Assembly: GCA_900537125.1 (NCBI GenBank)
Contig: UNRJ01000010.1
Span: forward strand, 1-64,000
Direction: 5' to 3'
Origin: Rhodobacteraceae bacterium Alg238-R152
GTDB lineage: Bacteria; Pseudomonadota; Alphaproteobacteria; Rhodobacterales; Rhodobacteraceae
DNA: 64,000 nucleotides
Positions within the stretch are counted from its first letter, which is position 1, and each line of letters starts with the position of its first letter. Below, piece by piece: positions 62,996 to 64,000 of the stretch. The translations under genes were made by a program, and so were the position numbers. The notes under the pieces are model-generated. The model was not told where the DNA came from, did not search any database, and was given only the letters and a program-made list of their open reading frames with translations.

Positions 62996-64000
62996 TTAGT
63001 CCTCTGACTGCGCATCCGCCCGGCTCATGCCGGCCACATCCATCGCCAGCGTCGCCGCCATCAACCCATCCAGATCACCATCAAGCACACCTTTGGTGTC
63101 GCTGGTTTCAAAACTGGTACGCAGGTCTTTCACCATCTGATAAGGCTGCAATACGTACGACCGGATCTGATTGCCCCAGCCCGCGTCACCGGCATTTTCA
63201 TGCACTTCGTTGACCAATGCGGAGCGCTTGTCCAACTCGATCTGATACAGCCGTGATTTTAAAGCTTTCATGGCGATATCGCGGTTCTGGTGCTGCGACT
63301 TCTCAGAGCTGGTCACCACAATCCCGGTGGGGTGGTGGGTGATCCGCACCGCAGAGTCGGTGGTGTTCACGTGCTGACCACCGGCGCCCGAGGAGCGATA
63401 GGTATCAATCCGGATGTCAGCCGGGTTCACTTCAATCTCGATGTTGTCATCCACCACCGGATAGACCTTCACCGAGGTAAACGACGTATGGCGCTTCGCG
63501 GCACTGTCAAACGGCGAAATCCTCACAAGGCGGTGCACGCCGCTTTCCGATTTCAACCAGCCATAAGCATTGTGCCCGGAAATTTTATACGCCGCTGATT
63601 TAATACCCGCTTCTTCACCCGCACTCTCGGCTTGCAGCTCCACCTTGTAGCCTTTTTTCTCGGCCCAACGCACATACATCCGCGCCAACATGCTGGCCCA
63701 GTCACAGCTTTCCGTGCCGCCGGCGCCTGAATTGATTTCAAGGAAGGTGTCGTTGCCATCCGCCTCGCCATCCAGCAAAGCTTCAAGTTCTTTCTCCGCC
63801 GATTTTGTCGCCAGCGCCTTGAGCGCCTCTTCAGCCTCGGCCACAACCTCATCATCTTCTTCCATCTCGCCAAGTTCAATTAGCTCGATGTTATCCGTGA
63901 GATCAGTTTCGATGGATTTCACAACCTCCATCGCGTCAACCAAGGTCTGCCGCTCGCGCATCAGTTTTTGCGCCGCGACCGCGTCATCCCAGAGATTTGG
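62996..64000 (-). CDS. prfB: Peptide chain release factor 2 (5' end outside the window)
   Basis: Recognises UGA and UAA stop codons. The visible 334 residues lack about the first 40. The stop-codon-reading tripeptide SPF is in [16 protein letters not shown], and the catalytic GGQ is in [18 protein letters not shown], which place it as RF2, not RF1. Residues continue in frame to the last base of the window (opening [18 protein letters not shown]). The region where RF2 autoregulatory frameshifting occurs, near codon 25, is not visible. Confidence 0.95.
   Translation of the reverse strand, partial: PNLWDDAVAAQKLMRERQTLVDAMEVVKSIETDLTDNIELIELGEMEEDDEVVAEAEEALKALATKSAEKELEALLDGEADGNDTFLEINSGAGGTESCDWASMLARMYVRWAEKKGYKVELQAESAGEEAGIKSAAYKISGHNAYGWLKSESGVHRLVRISPFDSAAKRHTSFTSVKVYPVVDDNIEIEVNPADIRIDTYRSSGAGGQHVNTTDSAVRITHHPTGIVVTSSEKSQHQNRDIAMKALKSRLYQIELDKRSALVNEVHENAGDAGWGNQIRSYVLQPYQMVKDLRTSFETSDTKGVLDGDLDGLMAATLAMDVAGMSRADAQSED

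Overview
The window looks like chromosome of a marine alphaproteobacterium of the Roseobacter group (Rhodobacteraceae). The protein-coding DNA is GC-rich. Several lineage-typical arrangements are present: glnE followed by small Rhodobacteraceae-only proteins, DUF2852 next to an RDD protein, a DksA that lacks the zinc-finger cysteines, MoxR-DUF2927-VWA-M48, a large TRAP transporter, and catalytic IlvB with GEAS in place of GDGS. There is no phage, plasmid, CRISPR or rRNA/tRNA signal. The only mobile DNA is the end of an IS3-family element at the left edge.

Layout, left to right. 1-1463: an IS3-family end that cuts off a Cache-domain membrane sensor, then about 500 bp of gene-free DNA with a perfect 19-bp palindrome. 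1464-5131: nadE-ridA (minus) and an exported protein with about 18 MORN repeats. 5341-7465: a leucine operon made of a Leu-rich leader peptide, competing RNA hairpins, a cupin gene and leuA. 7563-8205: two overlapping genes for tiny membrane proteins. 8206-11835: copA-cueR plus a ZIP metal transporter. 12048-23376: a D-xylose locus (xylBA, a di-heme peroxidase, an FG-GAP/ASPIC protein, ROK regulator xylR, xylFHG, glucokinase) carrying two copies of one operator. 23373-32518: a LysR gene, a zinc-repressed zinT, an SDR/DUF2269 pair, a GyrI-like protein, divergent katG/oxyR and an FAD monooxygenase.

32617-38146: dksA, then a plus-strand run of MoxR ATPase, GNAT, DUF2927 lipoprotein, a 55-residue membrane protein, VWA protein and M48 protease. 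38209-43907: a minus-strand run from glnE to a PIN-domain protein. 43968-46744: an NTF2-like protein, YbaK, DUF2852 and RDD genes behind paired operator-like palindromes, and an AT-rich orphan gene. 47005-53821: a TRAP dctPQM operon divergent from a Cache histidine kinase/NarL-type regulator pair. 54287-56823: ilvBN with its own leader peptide and a clear intrinsic terminator attenuator. 56891-64000: a possible cold-shock-like protein, an XRE regulator, a Rieske oxygenase, PPOX, DUF2189, an amidase, and prfB running off the right edge.

The most notable signals are regulatory. Two separate branched-chain amino-acid operons (leuA, ilvBN) each have a short leader peptide whose diagnostic codons precede alternative hairpins, and the leuA leader appears to be translated from a leaderless start. 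Other good signals are a zinc-type operator lying between the -35 and -10 of zinT, matched XylR operators, paired near-palindromes before DUF2852, and a dispersed double-hairpin extragenic element with a covarying base pair. All names come from reading motifs by eye; no database search was run.
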